Below are positions 39,401 through 48,522 of a stretch of 64,000 nucleotides of DNA, in pieces. Origin of the DNA: Nannobrachium achirus (lineage: Eukaryota > Chordata > Actinopteri > Myctophiformes > Myctophidae); the NCBI GenBank assembly GCA_963921795.1, contig OY997642.1, positions 26,008,192-26,072,191 on the forward strand, given 5' to 3'. The position numbers were made by a program, and so were the translations under genes. Every line of letters starts with the position of its first letter. Within the stretch, counting starts at the first letter, position 1. The notes under the pieces are model-generated. The model was given only the letters and a program-made list of their open reading frames with translations, made no database searches and had not been told where the DNA came from.

Positions 39401-40719
39401 GTAGTTGCAGTATGAAAATAATTCAATTTCAAAATGAAATTCTAGAATTTTACGAAGTGACGGTGCTCTCTCCTCAAAACGATAAAATTATGATATGAAA
39501 GATATATATTTTTTGGAAATAAACAACACATTGTCAGAAACAGTATTAACCTTAAAATACATAAATAATTACATTTCCGGTACATTTTGGCATGAGTGCC
39601 GGGGCACACAATTTAAAAATAATAATAATAATAATGTTTAGAGAAGTTATATAATAAACACGTTTATATAGAAGGTTATTGTGACAAATCCTATACCAGT
39701 GAAAGATTATATAAAAAAATGTTTAATTGAAATGGTTGACTTATCGTTAGAATTCTTCTTCTGTTCATTTTATCAAAGGATTTGGTGGGTGGAAATTATT
39801 TGAATATAATCAAATTACCTTGTTAAAATCCAGAATATGTGATTTCCTACAGTATGACAATTAGTCAAGGTTGATTTCCAAAGTATTGCTCTTGAATTAT
39901 TTCAAGTAGTTTCAACTTTCAATAGTTTCAAATTGAAATGTTTACTATTAATAATTCATGGATAACACAGACATTTAACCTAATTGTGCCAACAATATTG
40001 GGTAATGTGTAATACGACTAAGTTTAGTTGTTTGCTTTATCTTGGGATGCCGTCATAAAAAATATCATTGAGTGTAGTGACCCGGTGCTGCTGTTTAAAG
40101 ATATTGCTACAAGATGGTGCTGTTGTACTACAGGCTAAGACCATCTCCTCCAACCAGCCACATGAAACCTCATGGAGCATATCCTTCTTGTCAGGTATCT
40201 CCATATTATTATATGGACATAGAGGTTCAAACGTGACCACGACGATATCATTAAGAACTACTCTTACTGTTACAATAATGTGGAAAAGAAGACTGCAACA
40301 GAGCAGACAGCCCGTAACACTCCAAATTAAATACAATCTTTTTGGTGCACGGCTCATCATGAATCATGAAGCAAAGAAGAAGTCGCCAGCACACAAGGAA
40401 ATCCTTTTGACATGATTTATTTACCTCTCTGGACAGGACAACGTACGCGTTTCGACCTAGTAGGTCTTCCTCAGCGCTGTCAACGCTGAGGAAGTCATGT
40501 GAAATCATGTGAAAAGGTTTTCCTTGTGTGCTGGCGACTTCTTCTTTGCTTCACAATAATGTGGAATACAAATAGAATTGGACTGTATTAAACTCGATTT
40601 GATTTGTCTAATCTTCATCCTCAGCTTTGACGGTGATATAAAACTGATACAGAAAAAAAATGTCTTCTCCTCTTTGTGTCCCAGAACCAAGTGACCCAAG
40701 CCGGGTGGAGACAGTGTAG
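25184..40719 (+). CDS. jcad: junctional cadherin 5-associated protein (JCAD/KIAA1462), three coding exons
   Basis: Coding sequence is the join 25184-25587, 33790-39365, 40685-40719 (6015 nt, about 2004 aa). The protein starts MYSVEDLLISHGYKL, which I recognise as the N-terminus of JCAD, and carries family-like segments SLPRVLSPD (about 276-283) and PPSYEIHQQTR (353-363). Known of the family: an endothelial protein at VE-cadherin junctions, linked to Hippo/YAP signalling and angiogenesis. No globular domain is visible. Seen in order: conserved N-terminus; Pro-rich region with three PPxY motifs (353-356, 408-411, 414-417); a 30-copy 17-aa repeat (581-1081); a Gln-rich predicted coiled coil (about 1373-1420); an acidic QGEE-type repeat (about 1883-1947); C-terminal ETV. 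Human JCAD is about 1359 aa as I recall, so the repeat array explains most of the extra length. The start was chosen by N-terminal homology and because an acceptor lies upstream at 25012-25013. Confidence 0.93.
27338..27414. repeat. (GACA)n microsatellite
   Basis: About 19 perfect tetranucleotide units inside the jcad intron. Confidence 0.97.
27614..27677. repeat. shared hairpin cassette copy
   Basis: GGAAAAACAGCAGATCTACAA and GTTAGATCAGCTATTTTGGCC with a rearranged centre; inside the jcad intron. Confidence 0.5.
28140..28668. mobile_element. related TTAA-type MITE interrupted by a SINE
   Basis: It shares the interior and right end (AACTATGGCACCTCTTTAA) with 55404-55840. The left end is degenerate or lost. 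A SINE (28242-28422) splits the GTACAGAAAGTGTTAAAATT block. Confidence 0.6.
28242..28422 (+). mobile_element. tRNA-derived SINE with 17-bp TSD
   Basis: Direct repeats AGAAAGTGTTAAAATTA at 28225-28241 and 28423-28439. The head GGCCTAGTGGTCAAGGCGC resembles a tRNA A box. The body has the ATCCCCATCTCCCTCCCCAT pyrimidine block common in fish SINEs, and the tail is A-rich. The B box is degenerate. Confidence 0.82.
28665..29047. mobile_element. TTAA-type MITE (AGGTGATACACCATG ends)
   Basis: The left end TTAAAGGTGATACACCATG abuts the previous MITE and shares its TTAA. The right end is GCATGGTGTATCACCTCAA, with the right TTAA mutated. It contains A-runs near 28876 and GACGTCATCGACGGCCGTCG self-complementary sequence. 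Confidence 0.55.
29185..29507. mobile_element. nested foldback element
   Basis: Outer arms (from 29187 CTGGAGCCTGGTGACATTCC to its complement ending 29507) enclose a second, inner inverted repeat. The inner left arm is CTCTCCAAGTTAGGCAACAT (29257-) and its complement ends near 29372. Arms are over 90% complementary. No coding sequence. Confidence 0.65.
30713..31135. mobile_element. hAT-type MITE (TAGGGCTGTCAC ends) with perfect 8-bp TSD
   Basis: The ends are TAGGGCTGTCACAATTATTA and ATAATCGTGACAGCCCTA. CTGCTCTG is duplicated at 30705-30712 and 31136-31143. It is 423 bp and AT-rich, with repeated ATAATCG motifs. It carries the best hairpin copy in the window at 30840-30922, essentially one mismatch over two 40-base arms. 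It sits in the large jcad intron. Confidence 0.92.
30840..30922. repeat. best-preserved hairpin cassette (83 bp)
   Basis: Two 40-base arms with a single mismatch (CAGATC against CCGATC partner), centre CGCGTCGCATCGCGACGCG. It lies inside the hAT MITE at 30713-31135. Confidence 0.9.
31438..31693. mobile_element. short MITE with CTGAAGCCCGGATCA ends
   Basis: The inverted ends CTGAAGCCCGGATCAGAGTC and GACTATGATCCGGGCTTCAG enclose about 255 bp. Internal repeated TCCACCGCG blocks occur in both orientations. Superfamily not assigned. Confidence 0.65.
32813..32891. repeat. hairpin cassette with covarying arms (79 bp)
   Basis: Outer AGTGAAAACAG pairs with CTGTTTTCACT; inner GCACACAACGCC pairs with GGCGTTGTGTGC. 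The substitutions relative to the 30840 copy occur in both arms together. Confidence 0.85.
33590..33700 (-). mobile_element. SINE-like fragment just upstream of jcad exon 2
   Basis: On the minus strand, a B-box-like AGTTTGATCCCCGGG is followed by a GTGTCCTTGCGCAAGACA block resembling the conserved body of fish SINEs. Short and degenerate. Confidence 0.35.
33790..39365 (+). CDS. jcad: jcad large coding exon 2
   Basis: The acceptor TTTTTTTGTTTTAG ends at 33789. The first base completes the split Gly codon, and the frame then stays open for 5576 nt to a donor CAG|GTAGGA at 39366 (phase 1). A single giant exon carrying most of the protein is the expected JCAD gene architecture. It holds the PPxY motifs, the 51-bp repeat array, the coiled-coil segment and the QGEE repeat. 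Reading through the donor would give a different short tail ending at 39415, which I consider unspliced sequence. Confidence 0.93.
35126..36628 (+). repeat. 51-bp coding minisatellite in jcad (30 units)
   Basis: There are thirty head-to-tail units of 17 codons with consensus SQPSMSSMSSRAPEHLA. Units 21 and 24 are shortened to 15 and 14 residues, unit 27 has 18, and the last is partial. All indels are multiples of three, so the jcad frame is kept across 501 residues. Units 2-5 and 7-8 encode identical residues, while units at the 3' end are more diverged (for example PDAFA and PEFVL endings). This suggests recent homogenisation at the 5' side. Variants alternate EHLA, EPLA and DPLA in the last positions. 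Confidence 0.95.
39032..39225 (+). repeat. acidic QGEE-type short tandem repeat in jcad
   Basis: A purine-rich G/A tract encodes repeated AQGEE, RAQGEE and HGEE units followed by an EEEED run (about residues 1883-1947). The composition differs sharply from the flanking sequence and predicts a disordered, highly charged segment next to the basic RLARMKEVDALSRMR stretch just upstream. Confidence 0.85.
39366..40684 (+). other. jcad intron between coding exons 2 and 3
   Basis: A 1.3-kb AT-rich intron with GTAGGA donor and CCCAG acceptor. Its distal part carries a foldback element (40367-40553). No other feature was recognised. Confidence 0.65.
40367..40553. mobile_element. foldback element in jcad intron 2
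   Basis: The left arm TGAAGCAAAGAAGAAGTCGC and its complement end at 40367 and 40553, with arms of about 50 bp. The centre contains ACGCGTTTCGACCTAGTAGG and AGCGCTGTCAACGCTGAGG, a motif set often seen in fish DNA transposon termini. It ends 131 bp before the terminal jcad exon. Confidence 0.65.
40685..40719 (+). CDS. jcad: jcad terminal coding microexon
   Basis: A pyrimidine-rich acceptor (TCTCCTCTTTGTGTCCCAG) ends at 40684. The next 35 nt complete the phase-1 codon and read EPSDPSRVETV followed by TAG at 40717-40719. The C-terminal ETV fits a class I PDZ ligand (S/T-x-hydrophobic). The frame agrees with the preceding exon, but the exon is short and was inferred from splice signals and phase, not seen in a transcript. 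Confidence 0.72.
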
Positions 40720-43131
40720 AAAACTGCGTCCCATCATCTACATCGGAGTTTTTTTTTAGCTCCAACACTGTGACCTGGCTGCCTACTAGAATGCCTTCAT
40801 CTCATCCCAACACTGAAATGGCCTTCTTGTCCGACAAGAGCATTGTGTACACACCCCATACCCTCGGCGCTGCGTTGATTACTAAGAGTGCTGTTCCACT
40901 GCCAAAGGGAGGTGTCCCCTCAACCAAGGGGCAACTTCCACTACCCACTGTCCTCCCGTCCCCCTATCCCCTCACCCCACCCACGGCAGACTTTTCTGGG
41001 ACCCCATTTGTAACCCCCATCCGCAGCCGTATCCCATTCTCTTGTAGGATTTCTACTCTAGCTAGTCTTCTTGTAGCGGCTTGTCCTCTCTTGTCTACCC
41101 CGTCCCCTATATGCTTTCCTCATTGGCAGACATTATGCAAATCTGTCCTGCATACTAGAACTTCAAAAAAATGTCCCGTAGTGACGGTCGAGTCATTTCT
41201 CCACATCGCCGAGCGATCCTGTTTGTTTACGGGCAAGCTGTTAAAGGATATGAATGTAAGTGCTTATGTTTTACACTACGTAGACATAGGGGAGTATTGT
41301 TTTGTCATAAAGCTGTTTTGTGGCATTTAGAGTCCGATTACACCAAAATTCCACTGAGTTTTTGATTGTCATGGGTGAGGTAACAGTAGTTTTGAACTGG
41401 ACATCACTGTCTTTGGCTCAAGAACTGTTTTAATTTCCAGACCAGAACCAATGAGTCTTTTATTTGTTTATGATTATTTTAACGCATTGTGCCCTGTCTC
41501 ATCGCTTTCTCCAACACACAGTAAAACCATAAACCCATGGAGCTCTTCGGTGAAGAGTGGCTCTATACCGTATGACACCATAGATCAATGACATACTCTG
41601 TATGACACATTGGCTCTATACGTGGAGAGGGAGAGTTGCCTTCTGCTTTTCAGACATGTGCGTGTCTCTGCAAGATCAGGTCGAGTTCCTGGTAAAGTGT
41701 ATTATAGCTCCAATCTCCAGGTAATTTCAGGAAGCAATAACGTCACAGGTTAAGTCGAAGCAGAGGTTGGTGACTAAAAATAAGATTTAAAAAAGGAGAA
41801 AAAAGGAGGAAAAAAGAAAAAAAAAGTTACACAGACAGAACAACAAAAAAAAGATGGAGCAATATTGTTGTACAAACAGCAGTGGTCTAGTGGAGCTAGT
41901 TGTAGGAAGCATTGTCAGGAGTCTTAAAAGGATATGGCCAGTGTTGTACATATCACATTTGGTTCCATTGATTTCTTCCACCATCATGAAATAATATTAA
42001 TATTTTCCCTTCAAAATCTTTAAATTTGTATTTTATTTAAAAATGAAAATGTTTTTACAAGCTTGTATGATGGCTATTCATATGGCATCAGTGCTTAAAT
42101 AAAAAATAAAAATAAATTAAATAAATAATAATACTTTATGATGGCAAAGTCTTTATGCAACCACATTTTGAGGATGGCGGATTACGTCGGTGGAACCAAG
42201 TGTGGGAAAACAAAACTGCCAGCATCCTTTAACGTGAGCCTGTCTTTGAAATCATATTACAGGGATATGGAATCGTGTCAGGGTATATGGGTGTGGGGCG
42301 GGTGCTTATTACTTTCATTATATAGATGATCTATGTTCATACATCTGTATCAAAAAAAAAGGGAGAACATTTCACGGAGTATTTATTTTTGTTATCATTG
42401 AATTGTTAATCAGTTTGCATAATGTACAAAATAAAATATATTTTAAATATTTTAAGAGATATTTTGTATTTAAACCATGGAATTTTATTTCTCCACACTT
42501 CTATCAAGCTGAAAGTATCATATGTCTGTATAGTATCATATTGAGAGTATTACATACTTTTTCTAGTGCTTTAAAACTAAAACTGAGTGACGTGAGAAGG
42601 GATGGCCCTGGGGTGTGCCTTGAACACACAATTGGTTTTTAGTGAAACGCCTAGGGCGCATCGTTGCGTGAGTCTCGACAGGAAGGGATAAATTCTGATT
42701 GTGCCATGATTTCCTATTTGATACAATAGTGCTTTTTTCATATGCTAAACAACGAGAGTTGATGTTAGACGCGCCTTGTGATATCTTATACATCAAATTC
42801 ATCTCTGCTGTATTTCTTTGTTTGTGTTTTTTTTTTTTTTTTTCTTTTTTTGTCTTTGTATGTCTTCCAGGCCAAATCATTAACTGTTGTTTTGTCGCTG
42901 TTTCATAGCAACATGTTTAGAAATGAAAGTGGGAAAATATGTTGTTTTATACATGCAGCCACACTTTTCTGACAGTCTGTCTGTCTGTCTTTCTTTCTTT
43001 TCTGCTGTCGGACACTTACTTGAGGGATACAATGCATTACTGTTGTCAAACAAAAAAAACACTTCTTGAAAGGATGTTTGTCAGGATTGATAAGTGAATG
43101 TATGTTTTCTGATTAAGTCTAATCACACAGT

Positions 43132-43135
<4 letters not shown>

Positions 43136-43219
<84 letters not shown>

Positions 43220-43230
43220 GCGTGCGTGCG
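43136..43230. repeat. (TG)n microsatellite
   Basis: TG array with TGCG interruptions in the probable jcad 3' UTR. Confidence 0.95.
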
Positions 43231-43765
43231 GAGATTGAAATCTAAATTCATTACAAAAAGGTTGTGTGGTTTTTCTGCAGCAGCAGCAGTGCATTAGTAT
43301 ATTGCAACGACAGTGAATCTGTAGGAATCCCTTGTTGTTCAATCATCAACCACATTTCACTTAACTGTCACGTAGCATTCTGCAGTTGTAGCATTTTATT
43401 GACTTGGAACTTTGTCTTGTGACTTATTTACTGTAAATCTGGAGTGATCATGTCGCCTTATTTTGTGTGCATTACGTTGTACTTAAGGCAATGCCAAATA
43501 ACAAACATACTAAGCACTGTTTCATACATTAGGTTTTTTACAAGCAACTTTACTGTTCTGCCATTTTCCTCCAGCCGGAGAGGTACAGTAGCAATGTCTG
43601 TATGAGTCCACCGTCCATACTATTTTTATTCTGTAGAAATATGAATTTCAAACTGTGAACTTCAAACAAACATACCAACAAACAAACAAACCAACAAACT
43701 TAACCACTCTACAACACTGGAGTCCCTATTTTGGGCATGTCATTATAAGCTAAAAATCTTTGATA

Positions 43766-43855
43766 ACTGAAAATAGCCTAAGCCTATCCACGAGCTCACG
43801 GTGCATCGCGTCATGAGGCGTTGTGAGCTTATACCGTATAGATCGGCTGCTTGAG
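43766..43855. repeat. shared hairpin cassette, degenerate, in the probable jcad 3' UTR
   Basis: ACTGAAAATAGCC... CACGAGCTCACGGTGCATCG and GAGGCGTTGTGAGCTTATA...GATCGGCTGC; it has small insertions in both arms. Confidence 0.5.
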
Positions 43856-44572
43856 GAAAAAGAAAACATTTATTTTTGTTATTTATTTATTGTTTAATAT
43901 GACCTAAGTGTTTTTTTTACTGGATACAGGAGTAGTAACATTTAGCCTTTCATATGAAGCCCATATAGTTGGTATTATACAGGGAGGACGAGCTGACATG
44001 CCCATATAACTACTGAACCATGTCATTATCAATTCATTTCCAAGACCAAGGCCCTGCCTCGCGGTCTTGTATGTAAACTGCCCCTGACTACAGCAAAATG
44101 GCTATTTCGGTACCTACGCCCCCGCCCCCACCAACACTAATTGGCATGTCAGGTACACTAGGACATGGTGTTATTTGACTTTTTTATACTGCAGGTTGAA
44201 GCAATTATGCACACTTGTAATATTTTCTATTTTCATATGAGATTTAAGTACGTTTTGTACTCGCTACCATTTTTTTTTCTTCCTTGCATGAAATGCAAGA
44301 GAGAGGAGTGGAAAATCTTCTTTTTTTTCACAAGATATATTTGCATTTGGTACTCCGGTAGTAAAAAAAAAAGTGGGCAAAACATTATTGTTTCATAATT
44401 TGATTTTCCAAACTATGCCAAGTATTTACAAGCTATTTTTAGAGTAAATTAAAAGAACTGTCATCCATTGTTTCCTTTAGGGCATACATTTATCTTTGTA
44501 TCTATAAATCTGAGCATAATCCATAGTCATATGATTGTGCTACTGTTGTATGATACTGCAGTCTGATTCATA

Positions 44573-44610
44573 AATAAACTCTTTGCATGAAGGTTGTGTT
44601 TGTGTTCAAT
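44573..44610 (+). terminator. jcad: candidate poly(A) signal and GU-rich downstream element
   Basis: AATAAA at 44573-44578 is followed, from about 12 nt downstream, by a GT-rich GGTTGTGTTTGTGTTC (44591-44606). This is the classic arrangement of a vertebrate cleavage/polyadenylation site. Several other AATAAA hexamers occur earlier in this AT-rich stretch, so alternative ends are possible. Confidence 0.4.
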
Positions 44611-44870
44611 CTGGCCACTGGGGCTATTTCATCAAATGAAGAGCTTATTACAAACTAAAATACACTCCATTGGACAACCTATAAACTCACACAAATTCTA
44701 ATTGTTTGTCAAATTGAAAAAACGTGCACAATATGCATCCCTTTCATTTTGTTTAGATACTGCACGATAAACAAAGAATCCTTTATTTCCAAAATGCATA
44801 TAATGTTCTGTATTAGGATTTTGGAATTTCATATGACCTATGTCTACAACCATTGTAAAGATTGATATAG

Positions 44871-44872
<2 letters not shown>

Positions 44873-44928
<56 letters not shown>

Positions 44929-44956
44929 ACGCGTGTGTGTGTGTGTGTGTGTGCAG
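44873..44956. repeat. (TG)n microsatellite
   Basis: TG array interrupted by CACGCG. Confidence 0.95.
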
Positions 44957-45238
44957 GCGTGTCTGTGTGTGCTCAATGTTGTACAAGTCCATGCTTGTGT
45001 ACAGGCAATTACATCACAATTACCCTTGCCTGGCTCCAGCCAATAGACCCGCCCACTCTCTGAGTGGACTGCTTCTCTTGGTCTGGAAGTGGCATATGAC
45101 GCGCCTCTTTCTGTCGGTGTCTTGGCGCACCGACCAATGAAATCAATGCAATGCAAGACGGAGGAGGGGTGGGTGACCTGGGTCTAACTTTTGAAAATCA
45201 ACAGAAACAGTGGAGGGAGGGGTGGCTCACCAGAGCTC

Positions 45239-45907
45239 TTAACTCACTTAGCGCCGAGCGACTTTCGGGGCGACTAACTAATGATGGCGTTTAGTGCCGA
45301 GCGACTCGGAGCGACTTTTATATAAAAGCATTGTTTAAGCTTTTAATTTGGGTTGATAGACGGAGCGGAACGGTTAGCTTACCTTTGACTAGCATACAGA
45401 TGAAAACCGTGAAAAAAAAGGATACGATTATGACGTCACCTTTAAGCCATAGCTTCCTGTTTACGTAGGCCTCTGTTAGCCGCTAGGCTCAATGCAAACC
45501 ATCCGACCCTCACGTAGCTTCACTAGGTCGGATTTTGATTCGGAAACTTTCTGTGTGGCATCTATATACGTTCCGATGCCCATACCAATGGTGGTTTGAG
45601 ACGATCAAGCACGAATTGAGCAGTATTGAGCTCAAATGGCGGCCCGCGGCCTGTCCATTGAATGTCAATGGAGAGCATGTCATTGTACCATCCTGTTATG
45701 TCATGAACCTTGTTTTTTATTCTGACTTAACATGGGACCATGGAAAGTCTATGAGCTATGGCTCACTCTAGTGGTCATCTTGTGGCATCTGCAGGCACGT
45801 GTACCTGTTTATGTAATGTGATTTTGGGGATTCAATATAGCTATTTCCTGGCGTTATAAGCGCAGATTCATATTGAAATCTGGCTCGCTCGGCGCTAAGT
45901 GAGTTAA
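45239..45907. mobile_element. piggyBac-like MITE with TTAA duplication
   Basis: TTAA at 45239-45242 and 45904-45907 bracket the 19-bp inverted repeats CTCACTTAGCGCCGAGCGA. The interior repeats GAGCGACT motifs and has no transposase ORF. Length is 669 bp including both TTAA. Confidence 0.78.
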
Positions 45908-47378
45908 CTCATACAGTGCCATCCGGCCACAAGGGGTGCTAGAGTGCCAGAAAAATCTCCATAGACCTTCTTTATAGCTTTCATCGACCCTCCCCCAACT
46001 GCCTTGTGTTTTCACTCCAGTCAATGCTATGGGTGTCGAGAGGAGGAAGCTAGCTGACACGTAGCCAAAATGCTAACCCCTTTAGAAGCCCGATCTAAAG
46101 CTATTTCAGCCGCAAAAAACTTTCTCTTTGGGTCTGGGGACACAATCCGGAGAAAATCCTGTCTAAAGATGTGATTTATTATTGGAGTGGGCGGCGCGAT
46201 TTGGCCGTTAGCGCGAATACGGCCCGTGGATGGCCGAGTCTATGTCCCGGCCAAGGATGGACGTCTAGACCGGGGCTTCATTGAGGCCTCCGATAAAATA
46301 ATTCATTTTATTAAATATCCCGGACATGTTCGGGATAGGCACCCTGGAATACGTCGCGCCGCCTACAATGAACATTGGGTGAACATTGGGGGGGGTCTAA
46401 ACTTTATTTTAAACCATTTTCAATGGAATAAATCGTCGGAGCATCTAGCGTCTCTCGTTGGTGAGCGCTGGGCGAGCCGGGACCACCCACGTTGCTCCAA
46501 GCAGCTCGGGGTAAGTAAAATAGCAAATAAAAAATTGTTTTTGATCCCGAATATCCCGAACATGTTCGGGATAGGCACTTAAAGGGTTAATTGCTCCCTT
46601 TGAACTTCAAAGGGGTTCTAAACTGCGGTCATTGATTGAGCCATACAAGTGTAAATAGCTCGTTAGTGCTTCTCTCTAATCAATGAAACATCAAAGACAA
46701 CAACTTGATTCCTGTCATACAGGGGGAGGGGGAATGTTTTGTGTACACAAGTCAAACACAACCCCTCCCACCAGATCTCTTGTGATTGGGAATTTCAAAT
46801 TTGAAATCCCCTCCCCTTTTAAATCAAATAGAATAGGAACAACTTCAGACTCAAGCTCCAGCGCAGAGTCTGAAATCAGGCTACAATTACCCTGCCAGCT
46901 ACCGTCCCACTGAGCTCGGCTTGTTGGATCAAGGCTTTGGCACGCCGGCATTGCAAGCAGAACCCAGTAAAAGAATCTCCCAGGCCGCTCCCCGAGTCCT
47001 GAAGGACATCCACCCTCCGTTTTTTTTAACTTTAGCAAATTAACAACTTGGACCCTAGCATCCCTATTCGGGGTCAAACATTCCATGACAATAGCTCACA
47101 TTGTTGCCGCTATTCGGCCATATTCAGCAAAGAGGTTTATCTCTAGCCTCGTAAACCAGACTCTTCGAATCAGAAGGCAGGAGGAGTCAGTTTACTAGGC
47201 TAGTTTGTGTGTAGGCGGAGGGAAAAACACAAGATGATCTAGTATAGAGCCCTGGGGGACTCCGGTCAACTAAAAAGTTGGCTATATGGGGTTTAAGTGG
47301 CTAAAGGGTAGCTGTCCTGACTGGGTACTCTTCCTTTGCCACTTGCCGTAAGCGTTATATACTTTGTCATACGAGGAA
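45908..47378. other. intergenic, repeat-like, no supported gene
   Basis: Includes two copies of a palindromic ATGTTCGGGATAGGCAC block (about 46318-46345 and 46553-46580) and an isolated 131-codon ORF between them with no recognisable similarity. Confidence 0.4.
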
Positions 47379-47410
47379 TAGTGGAAATAGCAGATCTACC
47401 AGCTTATAAC
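47379..47410. repeat. shared hairpin cassette, one arm only
   Basis: TAGTGGAAATAGCAGATCTAC followed by CAGCTTATAAC; the other arm is absent. Confidence 0.45.
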
Positions 47411-47599
47411 CCGTATAGTGAACAGTTGACAGTTGACACTTTTCGAAAACTCCCATATATTTATATTTTGTATTATAGCTGAAGTAACATGAAAAGTTCA
47501 CAAAATGTCAATATACGGTGACTGTTATCGTGCATAAGTGACAAATAGATGTTGTTTTGATTTGGCTGAGAAGATAGAGAGAATAATGTGAGAGACAGT

Positions 47600-47776
47600 A
47601 CAGCGCTTTCAGTGCTTTCAGGCCATAGGTTGTTGTTTGTTTCGGATAGATACCTATTTCATCGCGCAACAAGGAGGGGGGAGCATTAATAAGGGCTGGA
47701 ATCATACCTGGGACCTCCGGGACTGCTGGTTCCCCACTGAGGCGGGAGTCTAACCGTTCAGCTATGGCCACCCAGG
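47600..47776 (-). mobile_element. tRNA-derived SINE (minus strand)
   Basis: On the minus strand it reads GGCCATAGCTGAACGGTTAG (A-box-like), then about 45 nt later GGTATGATTCC (B-box-like). The unrelated 3' part runs to about 47600. Boundaries are approximate. Confidence 0.5.
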
Positions 47777-48061
47777 TTATATGTACAGCTTCTGGAGATG
47801 AAACAATCATATATGTGTCAATCATCTATATTTGGAGAACACTGTATTGCATCAGGGATTACTAAGGTATCAAAGAGTACACAGGAAATAGGAAAATAAC
47901 TTTTTTTCCCTATACAGTTGGGGATTTGTTACTGTACCCCCTGTGCAGTAACAAATACCCGACTGTAAGAAAATGTTAAATGATCAGCAGTTTAGTCATC
48001 CTTTATGCCTTGACAATACCCAGTGGCCTCATTTTTAAATTATTCCACAGAACGTTTGCTG

Positions 48062-48100
48062 AGTGCACACACACGCATGCACGTACACACGCATGCACGT

Positions 48101-48175
<75 letters not shown>
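48062..48175. repeat. (CA)n microsatellite
   Basis: CA array with a duplicated ACACGCATGCACGT leader at its left end. Confidence 0.95.
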
Positions 48176-48177
<2 letters not shown>

Positions 48178-48397
48178 CCCATGTGACACACACAGTTACT
48201 CACATTCACACCAGGGAGTTGTCCAGTACAACCACAGTTTTCCACTGTGTCCGTAGGCCATCCAGCATCTTGACAGAGGGAAATATGGGATAAGTGTCTT
48301 CTTACAGTATACAAGAAGGAGCAGATAGTATTCGTCTATCACTCAGCAGGAGATTGTAGCCCAAATTCCTTTGTTAAATCTGCTTCACTTTTCCCCT

Positions 48398-48398
<1 letters not shown>

Positions 48399-48463
<65 letters not shown>

Positions 48464-48490
48464 CGCGCGCGTGCCTGCCTGCGTGCGCGC

Positions 48491-48518
<28 letters not shown>
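48399..48518. repeat. (TG)n microsatellite
   Basis: TG array split by a CGCGCGCGTGCCTGCCTGCG segment. Confidence 0.95.

Positions 48519-48522
<4 letters not shown>

Larger units (their letters stand above)
40720..44595 (+). other. jcad: probable jcad 3' UTR
   Basis: About 3.9 kb of non-coding, AT-rich sequence follows the TAG. No convincing protein ORF is present; the 186-codon ORF at 40770-41330 is low-complexity and unsupported. It includes a (TG)n array near 43138-43228 and one degenerate hairpin copy at 43766-43855. The extent is inferred from the poly(A) signal at 44573. Confidence 0.45.

Noticed and set aside
39366-39415. Read-through C-terminus of the large jcad exon
   Set aside because: A consensus donor and a phase-matched downstream exon make splicing more likely; an alternative isoform is not excluded.
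40770-41330. 186-codon ORF just after the jcad stop
   Set aside because: It is Pro/Thr/Ser-rich, lacks splice or homology support, and lies in the probable 3' UTR.
46187-46582. 131-codon ORF between two palindromic blocks
   Set aside because: No recognisable domain. It lies in a repeat-like region and its end is formed by the duplicated block itself.
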